A DNA stretch of 64,000 nt from NCBI GenBank assembly GCA_963281255.1, contig OY725496.1:2480001-2544000 (forward strand). Reading direction: 5' to 3'. Position 1 is the stretch's first letter, and the number at the start of each line of letters is the position of its first letter. Positions 43,990-55,463 of this stretch are shown piece by piece. This stretch comes from Aphrocallistes beatrix. Taxonomy: Eukaryota; Porifera; Hexactinellida; Sceptrulophora; Aphrocallistidae. Under the pieces are notes generated by a model. The model did no database searches. It worked only from the letters and a program-made list of their open reading frames with translations, and was not told the origin of the DNA. Made by a program: the position numbers and the translations under genes.

Positions 43990-44380
43990 AATTTTAGCTT
44001 ATAATGAATTCATTGATTCGTACTTGATAGATCAGATAGAACAAGTGATATAGAATTTCTTTCTTGAATAATTTTCAAAAAATTCATTTTTATCTTTTTT
44101 ATATTAATGACTATTTAATGATCAAATTGATTGAGCATAAGATATAGCACACTACAAGTATTATTGTTGCCATCCGAATATAATAATCTTTGATAATATG
44201 AACTTCGTAGATTCAAATTTGCATTACATTCGGGGATAGTTTGCTTTATATGAAGTAAATTCTATTAACATGACCCTAATATTTCTACTACAGCTCAGAT
44301 TTCATTAATGTAACCCTAGACACAATTCAGCAATCCTTAGTAGAGAAACAGAAAGCGACGTACTGTTTCTTTGATGTCCC
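43990..44380 (+). repeat. Family I copy, partial
   Basis: GATCAAATTGATTGAGCATA and TTCATTAATGTAACCCTAGA match 31100-31390 in order. It runs straight into an isolated hairpin module. Confidence 0.6.
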
Positions 44381-44448
44381 CAGGTGCCTACAGGGCGACT
44401 CTGCGGACACAAAGTGTCCGCAAGCCGCACAGCGAAGCTAGCTTGTAT
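44381..44448 (-). repeat. H10: hairpin module alone
   Basis: TGCGGACAC AAA GTGTCCGCA with CGCACAGCGAAGC following, and GGTGCCTACAGGGCGAC before. No trace of the rest of family H on either side. Confidence 0.85.
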
Positions 44449-45323
44449 ACAGTATGTGGTAAAGTGATATTGAGTATCGAAAAAATAAAAATTTGTATGA
44501 CAAATACCCTCCCACATTCAGAATTTTTATTCAAATTTTGTGGGATTTGAGTTGGATAGGTTGGATGCTTGCTTTGCTATGGTATAGGAATTTAAATTGA
44601 ATTACAGTCAGGGTCGCTTATTATGAACCACCAGGGGACAATAAATTATTTTCTTAATTTAGAATATATTACGCCAAGGCTGGATTCAGTTAACCGCCGT
44701 CAATCTCTTTTAACGGTTGAGGAAATCTTAGATTGGTTAACCAATCTGCTTTATTTTCTAAATATCTTTTCACTGATTTCATTGTTTTTCGAGAGAGATT
44801 CAAGAATATTACTTCTAAAAATTTGTAAATGTAATAGACTTACTGATTTCTAACCACATAGTATATTTCGAGACCACTGAAAGTTATCAATTTTTCAATA
44901 TCAGGTTAAGCTTAGTTCCAAAATCCATATTTCAAACAATTAATACTGACATCGGTTAAACGGAGTATATCAGGAAATTTAATTACATATATTAAATTTT
45001 GTTTGCCAAACATAAATAAATGCTCAAAGATACCCCAAGTCTACTCTTGTGGTTGTGTTTTCATAGATGTCATTAATGCAAAATTTAGGGACTTGGTCTA
45101 TTGAACTCGAGACTCGAATCATAAGATAAGAATAGGTGGATGAATAATCCTAGGAATTTTCAACACAATCAAACAAAAAAGCAAAAGGCACTACTCAGGC
45201 TAAAAGTATATTGAGTATATACCCCTCGTTGTAAAATCATTACCTCTTTTCTTTCTTAATATAGTCGCTTCTACAAATGCATTCTGACGCTACTTTCGAG
45301 AGGATCAATTTTGCCTAGCACTA
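44449..45323. other. Single Tigger-like end at 44605, otherwise empty
   Basis: TACAGTCAGGGTCGCTTATT at 44603 is the left end of the family seen at 50166; no right end was found. The 76-codon frame at 44623 begins inside it and is not a gene. Confidence 0.5.
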
Positions 45324-45797
45324 CAGTGCCCGGACAAAAGTATTCGACCACCACAGAAACCGCCATACAAATAGCATTAAACTGGGTCTATACATAATGG
45401 AATATGTACTCAAACTGTAGGGAATACTCCATTTTTTATTTCAAATTCGTAAACTACACATTCTAATTACTCATAATTGATAGCCTCAGCTTAATTACTA
45501 ACTACCAAGATGATAAATATCAACTGATACTTGATGCTACTTGTCCCAAGTCACAGCCATTTTATATGATGGCGTTTAGTGACACAAAGTGGCTTAGGTT
45601 GATAATTTTTTACATAAGAATAAGTGATTGAGTTGAAACTGTCAATTATAAGTAATTAGAATGTGTAGATTACGAATTTGAACTAAAAATAGAGTATTTT
45701 CTACTGTTTAAGGACATGTTCCTTTTTTAATAGATCTAATTTAATACTATTTGTATGGAAGTTTTCGTGGTGGTCGAATACTTTTGTCCGGGCAGTG
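45324..45797. mobile_element. Mariner-type MITE, complete (474 bp)
   Basis: Ends CAGTGCCCGGACAAAAGTAT and CTTTTGTCCGGGCAGTG, flanked by TA. Internal inverted blocks (CATTCTAATTACT and AAGTAATTAGAATGTG types) make it a partial foldback. Confidence 0.85.
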
Positions 45798-45838
45798 TAT
45801 ATATAAATTGGTTTGTATCCACTTTCTATTTTCTATAA

Positions 45839-48215
45839 TTAGAAGCGCGCTTCGCGATTGGCCGACACTGTGTCCGCCGAAGGCGCCCTGCGGCGCCTGA
45901 GGTAATATTGATTAATTATAAGGGAGATAACACCTCTAAATACGTCTGTCCTACTGTTATAATCGATATCGCACCAAAAATCACAAAATTTGTCAATTTG
46001 ATAAATTTTGATGTATAATGATAACGTCATAACAGAGTGATGAGTGATTATTTTTTGATGATAGTTGTATCATATGTGAAATATATTAATATACATATTC
46101 TATTAAAATTTCAGCCTTCTATCACTTAAGGATACCGCCCTCGAAAAAACACATGATTTCGCTTACAGCATACGATGAAAGTAGAGCTATAAGAGATGTT
46201 AAGCGTGGGGAGGTATCTCCATCAAGAAATACTGGCAGATTCCAAACCGTTTTTGATTCTCATTTCAAGTTTTTGAGATACAGTTTCTCAAAGTCTGTTT
46301 TTTTTGTTTTCCGCTAGCACATCTTAATGGTAGAAATATGGGCACTCAAGGAATTGTTTAGGACATACCAAGGATTCAAATGCTTCCAAAATCGAATCAT
46401 AGATAGTCTACAATATTTGCAACTTCATAGGACCAGAAAAAAATTAAAAAGACAAAAATTGTAAATTTTATCGGTGTCCGAAAAAAAGGGTCAAAAAACG
46501 GCGAAAAATGTCTGTTTTTGGGGGGAAATCAGGAATAAAATCACCGAATTAGAATATCTCAAAAAGATGTTGGTCCTACGTTCATCGCCTAATGATATGG
46601 AACAACTCTTGAAATTTTCAAACTGCTATCTCAAACCAAATTTGAGAAATAAATCCGTAAAGACGGTCAATTTTGAAATTTTAAAGTCCCGAGATATAAA
46701 GATTTTAAGTTTAGCTGTTAAGAAGAATGTAAAATGAGTTATTAATAATGAACAAAAGCATTCACAGACATTTATTCGCATTCATACTGCTGATTTAGGT
46801 ATATTAGAACCAAATATTTATAAAAAATTTCAAAAGTACCCTGAAAATACACAAATTTCCTTGAGACCCCTAACTCCGAATATTTTGAGATAATTGTAAA
46901 TAATAATTAATATTCCTGGCACTGCGAAGTATAATCTATCAGTTTAGAATTGATAAAAAGCTTCCAAAAAGTATATTAGGAAGTTAGAGCGAAAGTCTAC
47001 GACTTTTAGTTTCGAAGTTAGGATTTTCGATAAATGCTACGTCATCACATGACAAAAATCTAAAACTTAACATTCCATAGGGTGTAGTGCACTTATTATC
47101 AAAGAATCATATATGTACACTCCTAAAAAGTATATTAGGAAGTGAGAACTAAGAATTTAGACTTATATTTACAGAGATAGAGAGATATCTCTTTTTTGAC
47201 CCTAAATGGGGGTTTTTGACCGAATCTGCGAGGTCCAATGCCAGAACTTTCAAAATAATTATCAAAAGTTCTCCAATTTTCTGTACACATTATTAACGAC
47301 AATTGTATTCATTATTTAGCATAATAGCTAAATTTTGACACATATTTAATGATTAGATTCGCCATTTTCTAATGGATTCAAAGTTCTCCATAGAATTTGT
47401 ATTACAATTAAATCAATGATAAGTCGAGAATTTTTATTTTTTGTCAAAGGAATGTTCGAGGAACCTATAATTTCGCATATATCCTTTTATTTGAGGATAT
47501 AATATATTAGTATATATCTACAATAGTTTTTAAGATATGACATCGGCCTCTTCCGGGACCTTAGAGGGATATAATGCCCGAACTTTACCTATAATAAGCG
47601 ATATCTCAAGAACAAATGGTCAGATCCAAACAAATTTTTTTTGAAACGATCAGAATTTTATTTCTGATCCAGTGATCGCTAAATATCTGAGAACAAACTT
47701 GTGATTTCCCGAGCATTATATAAATGAACTCCCTTATAGAGCTATTTTTCTTTGGATTTTATTTGCACATTCTTTTAAATCTTTGTGTTGTATAATCTCC
47801 AAAGGTACCAAAACAATGTTAAGGTCCATTTCATTAAAAAATTATCAAATAATTTAAAAAATAATTGGTAAATGAGCTAAAAACCTCCAAAAAATTTTCA
47901 CTTTTTATTAACGCTAAACTTTAGGGGGAAAAATACCGTCCAAATAGTGCTATCAGATGGTAAACCTATCAGTAATACAATGAAACTAGCAATAAAAATT
48001 TTTTTTTTACTCCAGGCACGGTTTTTCGAGGGCGGTATCCTTAAAATGGCTTATGGGCGAAAACTGAAATTTCGAATTATAAAGAGGTGACAATGACGTC
48101 ATAATTCCATGATGAGTCGACGTTTTGGTCTGAGCAAAGAACTTAGTGGAGCCATAGCCAAAAGACTCCCACATACCAAAAATCTGCTTTCTGTGCCTTG
48201 CAGCTTCTTCAATAA
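45839..48215 (+). repeat. Family H copy H11, interrupted by A5
   Basis: Left part 45839-46129, right part 48041-48215. Hairpin 1 has lost part of its loop; hairpin 2 is perfect with a different loop (AGGCGCC CTGC GGCGCCT). Right-hand TGACGTCA intact (about 48096). The split lies in CTATCAC|TTAA|AATGGCT, which reads CTATCACCTAAAATGGCT in H1. Confidence 0.9.
46130..48040 (+). mobile_element. Family A copy A5, complete (1,911 bp)
   Basis: Ends GGATACCGCCCTCGAAAAA and TTTTTCGAGGGCGGTATCC, flanked by TTAA (46126-46129, 48041-48044). A useful reference copy because it has no insertion. Interior words match A1-A4 throughout. Confidence 0.95.
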
Positions 48216-48242
48216 AATTTGGTGATTTGGTGATATATATAT

Positions 48243-48479
48243 TCGCCTCTTTGCTTTGAATAGACGTTTATAAACTTAAATATATTAATAAGATTGCGTA
48301 ACCTCGTTAAATAAGCATTCATAGCAAAATAATATCTTTAATATTCTAACAATTCAAATTTATTATAATTAAATGTCCTATTGAATTGGTGTTATTTCAC
48401 TAATCGGAACAAATTCACTAATCCCAACGATTTTTTCGAATATTGGAACAGAGCTGTTCGGATTAGCGAGGTTGTACTG
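48243..48479. mobile_element. Tigger-like MITE, right part
   Basis: Matches 49880-50123 in order, including CACTAATCGGAACAAATT and end GTTCGGATTAGCGAGGTTGT plus ACTG. Left end missing. Confidence 0.8.
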
Positions 48480-48506
48480 TATACTGAATATGTTGTGTTT
48501 TGAATA

Positions 48507-48673
48507 CAGTAGCCTCATTAGAGTACGAACACGGATAAGACGTAACTCCGGATATGGAGTACACTTCTTAAATCCCCTATATGCTAAGTACATATAAAAT
48601 ACTTTGGTTAGTACGAATTCCGGATAGACGAACACATTTTAATTGTCCCTTGGTGTACGTCCTAAGTCGACTG
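48507..48673. mobile_element. Tigger-like MITE of the 26991 family
   Basis: Ends CAGTAGCCTCATTAGAGTAC and GTACGTCCTAAGTCGACTG with TA flanks; inner CTCCGGATATGGAG hairpin. Confidence 0.75.
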
Positions 48674-49238
48674 TATCACATTCTACTTCAAAGGCATAAT
48701 ATAAACCAGTATCCAGAGTTATGACGCTCCACAATAAAAACAGACCGGACTGGATAGAACCTGATACCTTTGACCTCTTATTATTCCCATTGAAAAAAAA
48801 AGTAGTCCTGTTGGGATTTATTGTTATTTTACACTCAAATTTGTATATGCAAAACAAAGCAAAACAATTGGAGCGATTCTTTAGGGAAAAATCGCATGAA
48901 GAATATTGTTCGCATTTATAATTTCAATATTTTTATTAATTAGCTTATCTCACAAGTCTCTATTTGCTATTTCATTTCTACGATTGGATGGATAGGGACC
49001 AGTAATAATCACGAACCGGCCAGGTCCGGTCTAAACCGCAACTCTGCCAGTAGCGTAATTCCCGGACGCACTCGGGTGGAGAGCTCCTGGTCACAGCATT
49101 TAAGGTGCCCACAGTTTCTCTTCAAAATTATTTATAGAGAAAAAGATAAAATACTAGTGAGGCTCTTTTGGTATCTTCTTACTTACTAAAAGGTTAAATT
49201 GTAACCTCAGAGCATACATAATTTAACAAAAGTTAGAA
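48674..49238. other. No gene recognised
   Basis: A GC-richer patch at 49010-49100 (GAACCGGCCAGGTCCGGT) carries a local palindrome. I looked for a tRNA and found no convincing A and B boxes. Confidence 0.35.
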
Positions 49239-49791
49239 GAATTAAAAATGTCGGTCGACAGACCGATAGTGCAGCTCCAGGTAGTGACACAATACTAAAA
49301 ACTCAAAATACAAAATATTCACAATATTACATTTAAAGTGTGAAAATCGTATTCTGCATATTAAAATGTCTCATATTGGCCGTTGAGAACTCGCTTTTAG
49401 CTCAAAATAAGAATTGTTCAAAAGGTGTGAAAATATGCATAAATACATATGCCAATAACTCACGAAAGATACTCCGTCCATGCCATAAGGGCATCTCCCT
49501 ATAGGGGCTGCACTAAAAATCACAATCTTCCCCCCCTGCGGCCTCCTGCTGCTGTGGCGCACTTGTATTGTTTTGAGAACTCTCATTTCTAGTGATTGCT
49601 TTATTGTATGGACGGTGTCGAACGCACGTCTGTGTGATCTTGGAAAACTAGTATTATTATAATAAAATTTAATCATATTTTCACACCTTTTTATGTAAAC
49701 GTATATTTTCTGATTGAAAAGAAATCTCAACGGTTAATAAGCCTTTAATTTAGTAAAAGTAGATTTCGATATTCGCACTTATAAAATGGTA

Positions 49792-50123
49792 CAGTACACT
49801 CTCGCTAGTCCGAACCTCGCCATTCCGAACCCTCGCTAATCCGAACACTTCATTCTTAAAATCCGAACACCCAAAATATAATTTTATTCGCTTCTATGAT
49901 TTGAATAAATGTTTATAAACTTAAATTTATCATTAAGATTGAGAAACCTCGTTAAATAAGCAATCATAGCGAAATAATATCCTTAATATTCTAACGATAC
50001 AAATTTATTATAATTAATGCCCTATCGAATTGGTGTTATTTCACTAATCGGAACAAATTAACTAATCCGAACGATTTTTTCGAACATTGGAACATAGCTG
50101 TTCGGATTAGCGAGGGTGTACTG
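49792..50123. mobile_element. Tigger-like MITE, complete (332 bp)
   Basis: Ends CAGTACACTCTCGCTAGTCC and GGATTAGCGAGGGTGTACTG, flanked by TA. Repeated TAATCCGAAC words inside. Confidence 0.9.
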
Positions 50124-50165
50124 TAATATCAAAATTGAATGGTGTATAGCATATATCAATATGTA

Positions 50166-50335
50166 CAGTCAGGGTCGCTTATTATGACAAACCTCCCTCT
50201 TTGTCCCATTTTGACTGGTTCTATAGAATTTATATTATTTCGATTTTACTATGTATGACTCTCTCTCTATTGTCTCTCTATTGTGAAAATATTTTGGGTC
50301 CCCATGCGGTTCATAATGATATGCGACCCTGACTG
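50166..50335. mobile_element. Tigger-like MITE (170 bp), CAGTCAGGGTCGC family
   Basis: Ends CAGTCAGGGTCGCTTATTAT and CATAATGATATGCGACCCTG plus ACTG, flanked by TA. Confidence 0.9.
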
Positions 50336-50534
50336 TATTTTTACAATTTCGATACTATTATTGACTGTTTTTGTGGTGCTTTTCTATCGGTATGTCGACC
50401 GATATTTTTAATATTAGTAACGCAGTTTCAAATTCTCTGGGGATAGATTGATGCATAGATATTTAATATAGTATAAATGAACAAACAAGTATATCATATA
50501 TTATAATGGAAGCATGCTACAACAGAAACTATAG

Positions 50535-50919
50535 TTATACAGGTTCTACACAGGACTCGAATTCCAAGTCACATTTCCTACAGATATAAGGATCTTCTCC
50601 CACGTCCTTTAGACTGGTATTGACGCATCCACAGTGAAACCATCTCAGGCAGAGCTCACAACCTAACCAGTCATCATTCGCCCTCTTTCCCCGGTTGGGC
50701 AGTCGTGTTGTTAACATTCCTCGCAAACTGTTTCAGAGTCATCAGGGTTAACACTCGTGGAAGATACTTCTTTCATGGCAAAAGATGAGAGCTCAGTACC
50801 AAAACTTCATTGTCAGACCCACTTGACTCCATGCTAGATTCAAAATCAGCCGGAATGCAAACCTTCGGGAGATCTGCGCTGCGGAATGTAGAAATAGTTT
50901 CTTGTTCTGAAGAAGACAT
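50535..50919 (-). pseudogene. PHD-finger protein fragment with frameshift
   Basis: ATG at 50919 opens MSSSEQETISTFRSADLPKV, a Ser-rich acidic N-terminus to about 50775. After frame changes, TVCEEC (first zinc pair) appears in one frame and ANDDWLGCELCLRWFHCGC with YICRKC in another, ending at TAA. Together these give all eight ligands of a C4HC3 PHD finger (C-x2-C, C-x2-C, H-x2-C, C-x2-C) with the conserved Trp before the His. PHD fingers usually read histone H3 tails; some transposon proteins, including Ginger1, also carry them. At least two frame breaks indicate a pseudogene; no transposon ends adjoin it. Confidence 0.7.
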
Positions 50920-51029
50920 TTTTTGAATTTGTTATGACATTAATTATTTCCCTACTTATACTGATTCAGTGTAGCTCGTTAATTAACTACAGCTGTAGTG
51001 CCCATAATTGTTCCACCTCACAGACTAAT

Positions 51030-51189
51030 CAGGGCTGGCGCCATCGGGGGGGTGTCCTGGGTGTCCAGACACCCACTGCGTCCTGTTTTATCATATTGTA
51101 CAATATATATCCCTTTATAAATGAACGCCCACTTTCAGAGAAATCCCTCTTAGGACACCCACTGAAGATAAAACATGACGCCGGCCATG
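51030..51189. mobile_element. hAT-like MITE (160 bp)
   Basis: Ends CAGGGCTGGCGCCAT and ATGACGCCGGCCATG, with GGACACCCACTG mirrored by CAGACACCCACTG-type words. CTAAT repeats directly on both sides. Confidence 0.65.
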
Positions 51190-51947
51190 CTAATAATAGA
51201 ACTAGTTTCTTGTAATGCGGTGGTAGAATTCTGAATTTAGCCATGTACCGTACACATGCACATGTTGATATTTTTAGAAATTTGCTAATTATGGATGATG
51301 TTTGCATTTCTCAATTTCTTACTAACCTAAATTCCAATAACACTTGGTTGTAACGTGCTTACATATCTACTGTTATGTGTACATTGCTATTGTGACATAT
51401 TGTTGTCTGGGATGGAAAATGGAGCCTTGAATGGAGCACCTCCCAATAACACGCAACCTTATGTGGTCTCTAAAAACCTTTTTGTTCGCATAAAATATGT
51501 TGAAAGTACTGTTAGTCCAAACACCATCAAGGATATTTATCTATCTATTTTCGTTGATTATATTTGTAAACGCCTAAATTTTAAACTCGTTGATGTGTAG
51601 CCAGCCATTTGTAGTCTAGTGACTTTTGATAATTATTTTGGGAAAAGGAGTACGGCTGGACAAGTTCAGCATACTTTTTGTGGTGGTCATGTAGACCAAA
51701 AGGGATGAATTTGAAATAGGCGACATTTGTTCTGAGACAGTCTCTCGACCCTGTAGTTCAAAACAAATTATTGCAATCTGCTATTTGGAAGAAATTCCCT
51801 ATTCATAAATCATTGTTAAATTTAGAGGAGTCTTATACGTCTAGTTGCACTCAGCTAACTGAGCGGAGCCGCAAGAGGGATCACTCGAGATAGGGTTCAA
51901 ACAAGCTGTAAGAATGGAATGTTGTCACTTTCCTATGCTGCTATGAT
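51190..51947. other. Unrecognised frame at 51355-51600, otherwise empty
   Basis: An 81-codon frame with a hydrophobic start (LTYLLLCVHCYCDILLSG) followed by MENGALNGAPPNNTQPYV and a polar tail. Could be a short exon or chance; no family recognised. Confidence 0.25.
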
Positions 51948-52710
51948 CAGGATTGGAATTTTACCCGGGTTTAATAGGTTTCGCCCAGCCCAGTGGTTTA
52001 AATCCGGGTAAAATCCGGTTTAAAACGGGTTTTATTCTCCAGAAACGGATTTACCCAGTTAATGTCCTTGTTTTCAAATTCAACGATATAATTAATTATA
52101 TATTCTCGTATTTAGTGTAAGAGGTGCATATCAAAATCTAAAACAAATGAAAAGCAAATCACCAATCAAACTCCACTGAACCTCTCAATACGCGATAACA
52201 GGTTACCAATTTTGCTGGTTCTTTAAGCCTAATCTATTTCGAACTTTGTTCTGGACTAAACTAAAGTTAGAAAATATCCACTCAATTGAAGCATTTAATC
52301 ACCTTGGACTTTCTACTTTTTTTTCACCTTGGACCTTATAATTTTAGAAAAAAGTTTTAAACAGGATCACTGGGCCATCAACAAAACTAGCAATTATCCA
52401 TGTAGTAACCGCTATGATTAGAGTAGGTAAGATGAACAAACTGCTCTATATAATAGTAGTATCCTTTGATTGTTTACTTAAAGCACCTCAGATTGTTGTA
52501 ACTTTTAAGAAATTCCATTGTTCGTACATCAGGTCTTATTAAAAACATCATTACGGAATCTCAATATAATACATACTTGCAGAATAAGAATTTTCAATCA
52601 AAACAATTGATATCGCTAAAATTAACTTGATTTATAAGTACATTAGAATAAAACCCACTTTAACCCACAAAAGGGGTTTTGCCCTACCCGGGTTTAATTA
52701 GCCAACCCTG
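51948..52710. mobile_element. hAT-type element (763 bp), ACCCGGGTTTAA ends
   Basis: Ends CAGGATTGG...TTTACCCGGGTTTAAT and CCCGGGTTTAATTAGCCAAC plus CCTG. Flanking octamers GCTATGAT and GTTATGCT agree at six of eight. GC-rich ends, AT-rich interior, no transposase. Confidence 0.75.
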
Positions 52711-52897
52711 GTTATGCTGTTGCTAGGGGGCTAAATGTCTAGTTACTTGGTTCTTGACTCAGATGTTGGCATAGTTGGGCAGTGATAATCACTGCAAAAA
52801 TATTGTACATCTGTAACTAATCGTTATTATTAAATGATGTAGGTATACAAAATTATAAATATAAATATTGATTATAGATCCCTTAATTATTCATTAA

Positions 52898-54826
52898 GGA
52901 TACCGCCCGTGAAAAATCCATAGGTTTGGCTTACAGCATATATCAAGAATAGAGATATATAAGATGTTAAGCGTGGGCAGGTAGTGCAATTAAAAAATAT
53001 TGAGACATGCCAAACAGTGTTTGGTTCGCATTTCTAGTTTTTGAGTTACAGCGTCTCAAAGTCGGTTTTTTCACGTTTTTCCCTAGCACATCTTAATGGT
53101 AAGCCCTCCTCCACTCTGTGATTTTTTTGAAACACATGTTTGGATCAAATGCTTCGAAAATTTATTCATATATAGTCTATAAAATTTGCAATTGCATAGA
53201 ACCAAAAGAAAGTTAAAATAACCAAAATTGTTAATTTTATAGGGGTTTGAAAAAATATTGCCAAAAACGGCGAAAAAAGCCCGATTTTCTTTGGAAATCA
53301 GAAATAAAATCACAAATTTATAAGATATCGAAAATCGAGTGGGCCTACGCTCATCGCTTAATGATATGGAACAACTCCCGAAATTTTCAAACCTCTATCT
53401 CAAAGTAATTTTGAGTTAAAATTTTTGAAAGACGGTCAATTTTGGAATTTTAAAGTCCCGAGATATAGGGATTTGAAGTTTTGATGTTAAGAACGATGTA
53501 AAATGAGCTATTAATGCTAAATAAATGCATTCATGGGCATTTAATCGCATGTATACTATTGAATTAGATGTATTCCAACAGATTTTGGTGAAAATAGCAA
53601 AATTATACTCAAAATTCACAAATAACCTTGAAGACTCTAACCCCGAATATTTTGAACCAATTTGGGAATATAATTCATATTCCTAGCACTACAAAGTATA
53701 ATTCATCGGTTTAGAATGAATAAAGAGCTTCTAAAAAGTATATTAGGAAGTTAGAGCGAGAGTCTACGACTTTTAGTTTTCAAGTTAGGATTTTCGAAAA
53801 ATGCTACGTCATCACGTGATAAAAATTTAAAACTTAGCATTCCATTCCATGTAGTACACTTTTATTTAAGAATCAGATATATACCGTCTTGAAAAGTATA
53901 TTAGGAATTGAGAGCTAAGAATTTGGGTGTATATTTCTCGAGATATGGAGGAATCTGTTTTTGGACCATAAATGGGGGGCTTTGACCGAATTTTGGAGAT
54001 AAATGATTTGAACTTCCAAAATAATCATGTTGAGTGCTTCAAAATTTCAGTATACATTGCTAGTAACTATTGCATTGTTTTTTGAGTATAATAGCTACTT
54101 TTGAGAACTTATTTCATGACAAGATTCGCCATTTTCTAATATATTCAAAGTTCTCCATAGAATTTGAATTACAATAAAATCGATGATAAGTCAAGAAATA
54201 TTTACTTTTTGACAAAGAGATGTTTGAGGAACCTATATATTATCATATATATCCTTTCATTTAAGATTATAATAGATTATATATCTTCAATAGTTTTTAA
54301 GCATTGACATCGAGCACTTTTTGGGGCCATAGAGAGGTTTGATGTCCGAACTTTACCTACAATATACTATAACTTACGAATTAATGGTCGGAGCTGAACA
54401 AATTTTTTTTTCAACCGTTCAGAATTCTTTTCTATACACAATAGGTAATATCACAACGGCCATTTCCCGAGCATTTTAGAAATGAAGTCCCTCATAAGGA
54501 TATTTTTGATTGGATTTTAAGTGCCTCTTTTTCTAAATTCATCTGTTTTATAATATTTAAAGCGGCCAAAACCATTTTGAGGTTCATATAATTGAAAAAA
54601 TATCAGATAAGTTCGAAAACAATTGATGAATGCGCCGCAAAACCACGATTAACTTTCCGATTTTTAGTACGACTGAGCTTTAGGTGCTCTGTTCTAGAAT
54701 ATCAAAATAAATACCGTCCAACAAGTACGATTAGATAGTAGACTACTCAATAATCCGATGGAATTAGCAATAAAAAATTTCACCATTATTTTTAATGTCA
54801 GGCGATGTTTTTCGAGTGCGGTATCC
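52898..54826 (+). mobile_element. Family A copy A6, complete (1,929 bp), diverged
   Basis: Ends GGATACCGCCCGTGAAAAA and TTTTTCGAGTGCGGTATCC, flanked by TTAA (52894-52897, 54827-54830). Same order of interior words as A5 with more substitutions; the frame conserved in A2, A4 and A5 is broken here. Confidence 0.93.
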
Positions 54827-54830
54827 TTAA

Positions 54831-55349
54831 GAATATCAATAAACTGAGTTGCGTAATTTGTAAAGAGTTTAGTTCAGGGTGTACAAAACCCTCTCGCAAT
54901 TTTGCTCGAGAGTGCCCATAAAACCAAGCACCCTCAAACTTAGTCCTATAATCTTAAAATCTTGCTCCCCTCTGCCTCCGCGCCTGTAGATAATATGATA
55001 TGTATTACTGCGTGATACATCAACTAATTTCAATTCAACCCTCCCGTATAATTTAACCCTCCTCATTTATTCGGACTACTAGAGTATATTAACAAGCTCC
55101 TCAAAAATTTTCTATATTTATAATGTGAATTCCTTGGAAAGTCCAGGGAAATTACTGATGTCTTTTAAATTCAGGTCTGTGCACCATTTGCGCCAGGCCG
55201 GACTCCAGCACTCATTTTAGAACTATGCTACTTTATTATATTGGATCATACGTAGATCCAATAAAATAATATATGAAGCAAACAAATGGTATTATATACG
55301 TTTAGTGCCATACTAATTTATCAACAAGTACTTTATTATTATTATTATT
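54831..55349. other. No recognised feature
   Basis: AT-rich with a short ATT repeat before H12. The 65-codon frame at 54869-55066 is unrecognised. Confidence 0.35.
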
Positions 55350-55432
55350 ACAAGCACGCTTCGCTTGCTTGCGCTGCGCGGCATGCGGACACTGCGTGTC
55401 CGCAGAGTCGCCCTGCTGGCGCCTGGAGTCAC
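55350..55432 (+). repeat. H12: hairpin module alone
   Basis: CAAGCACGCTTCGCTTGC, then perfect hairpin GCGGACAC TGC GTGTCCGC with changed loop, then CGCC CTGCT GGCG. It stops at GGAGTCAC, exactly where the AT-rich body of family H would begin; that body is absent. Confidence 0.88.
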
Positions 55433-55463
55433 TCATTCAAACATATTTTGGAATTTTTTTCCT

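Larger units (their letters stand above)
49239..50425. mobile_element. Candidate element with GTCGGTCGACAGACCGATAG ends
   Basis: ATTAAAAATGTCGGTCGACA at about 49241 is mirrored by GTCGACCGATATTTTTAATA at about 50401. Each end is itself a small hairpin (CGGTC GACA GACCG type). Encloses two Tigger-like MITEs. No gene. The frame at 49371-49730 is unrecognised. Confidence 0.55.

Noticed and set aside
49010..49100. tRNA or tRNA-derived SINE
   Set aside because: No convincing A and B box pair or cloverleaf could be drawn.
2241..54826. Family A as a Tc1/mariner (TA) element
   Set aside because: Three empty-site comparisons give a four-base TTAA duplication, not TA.
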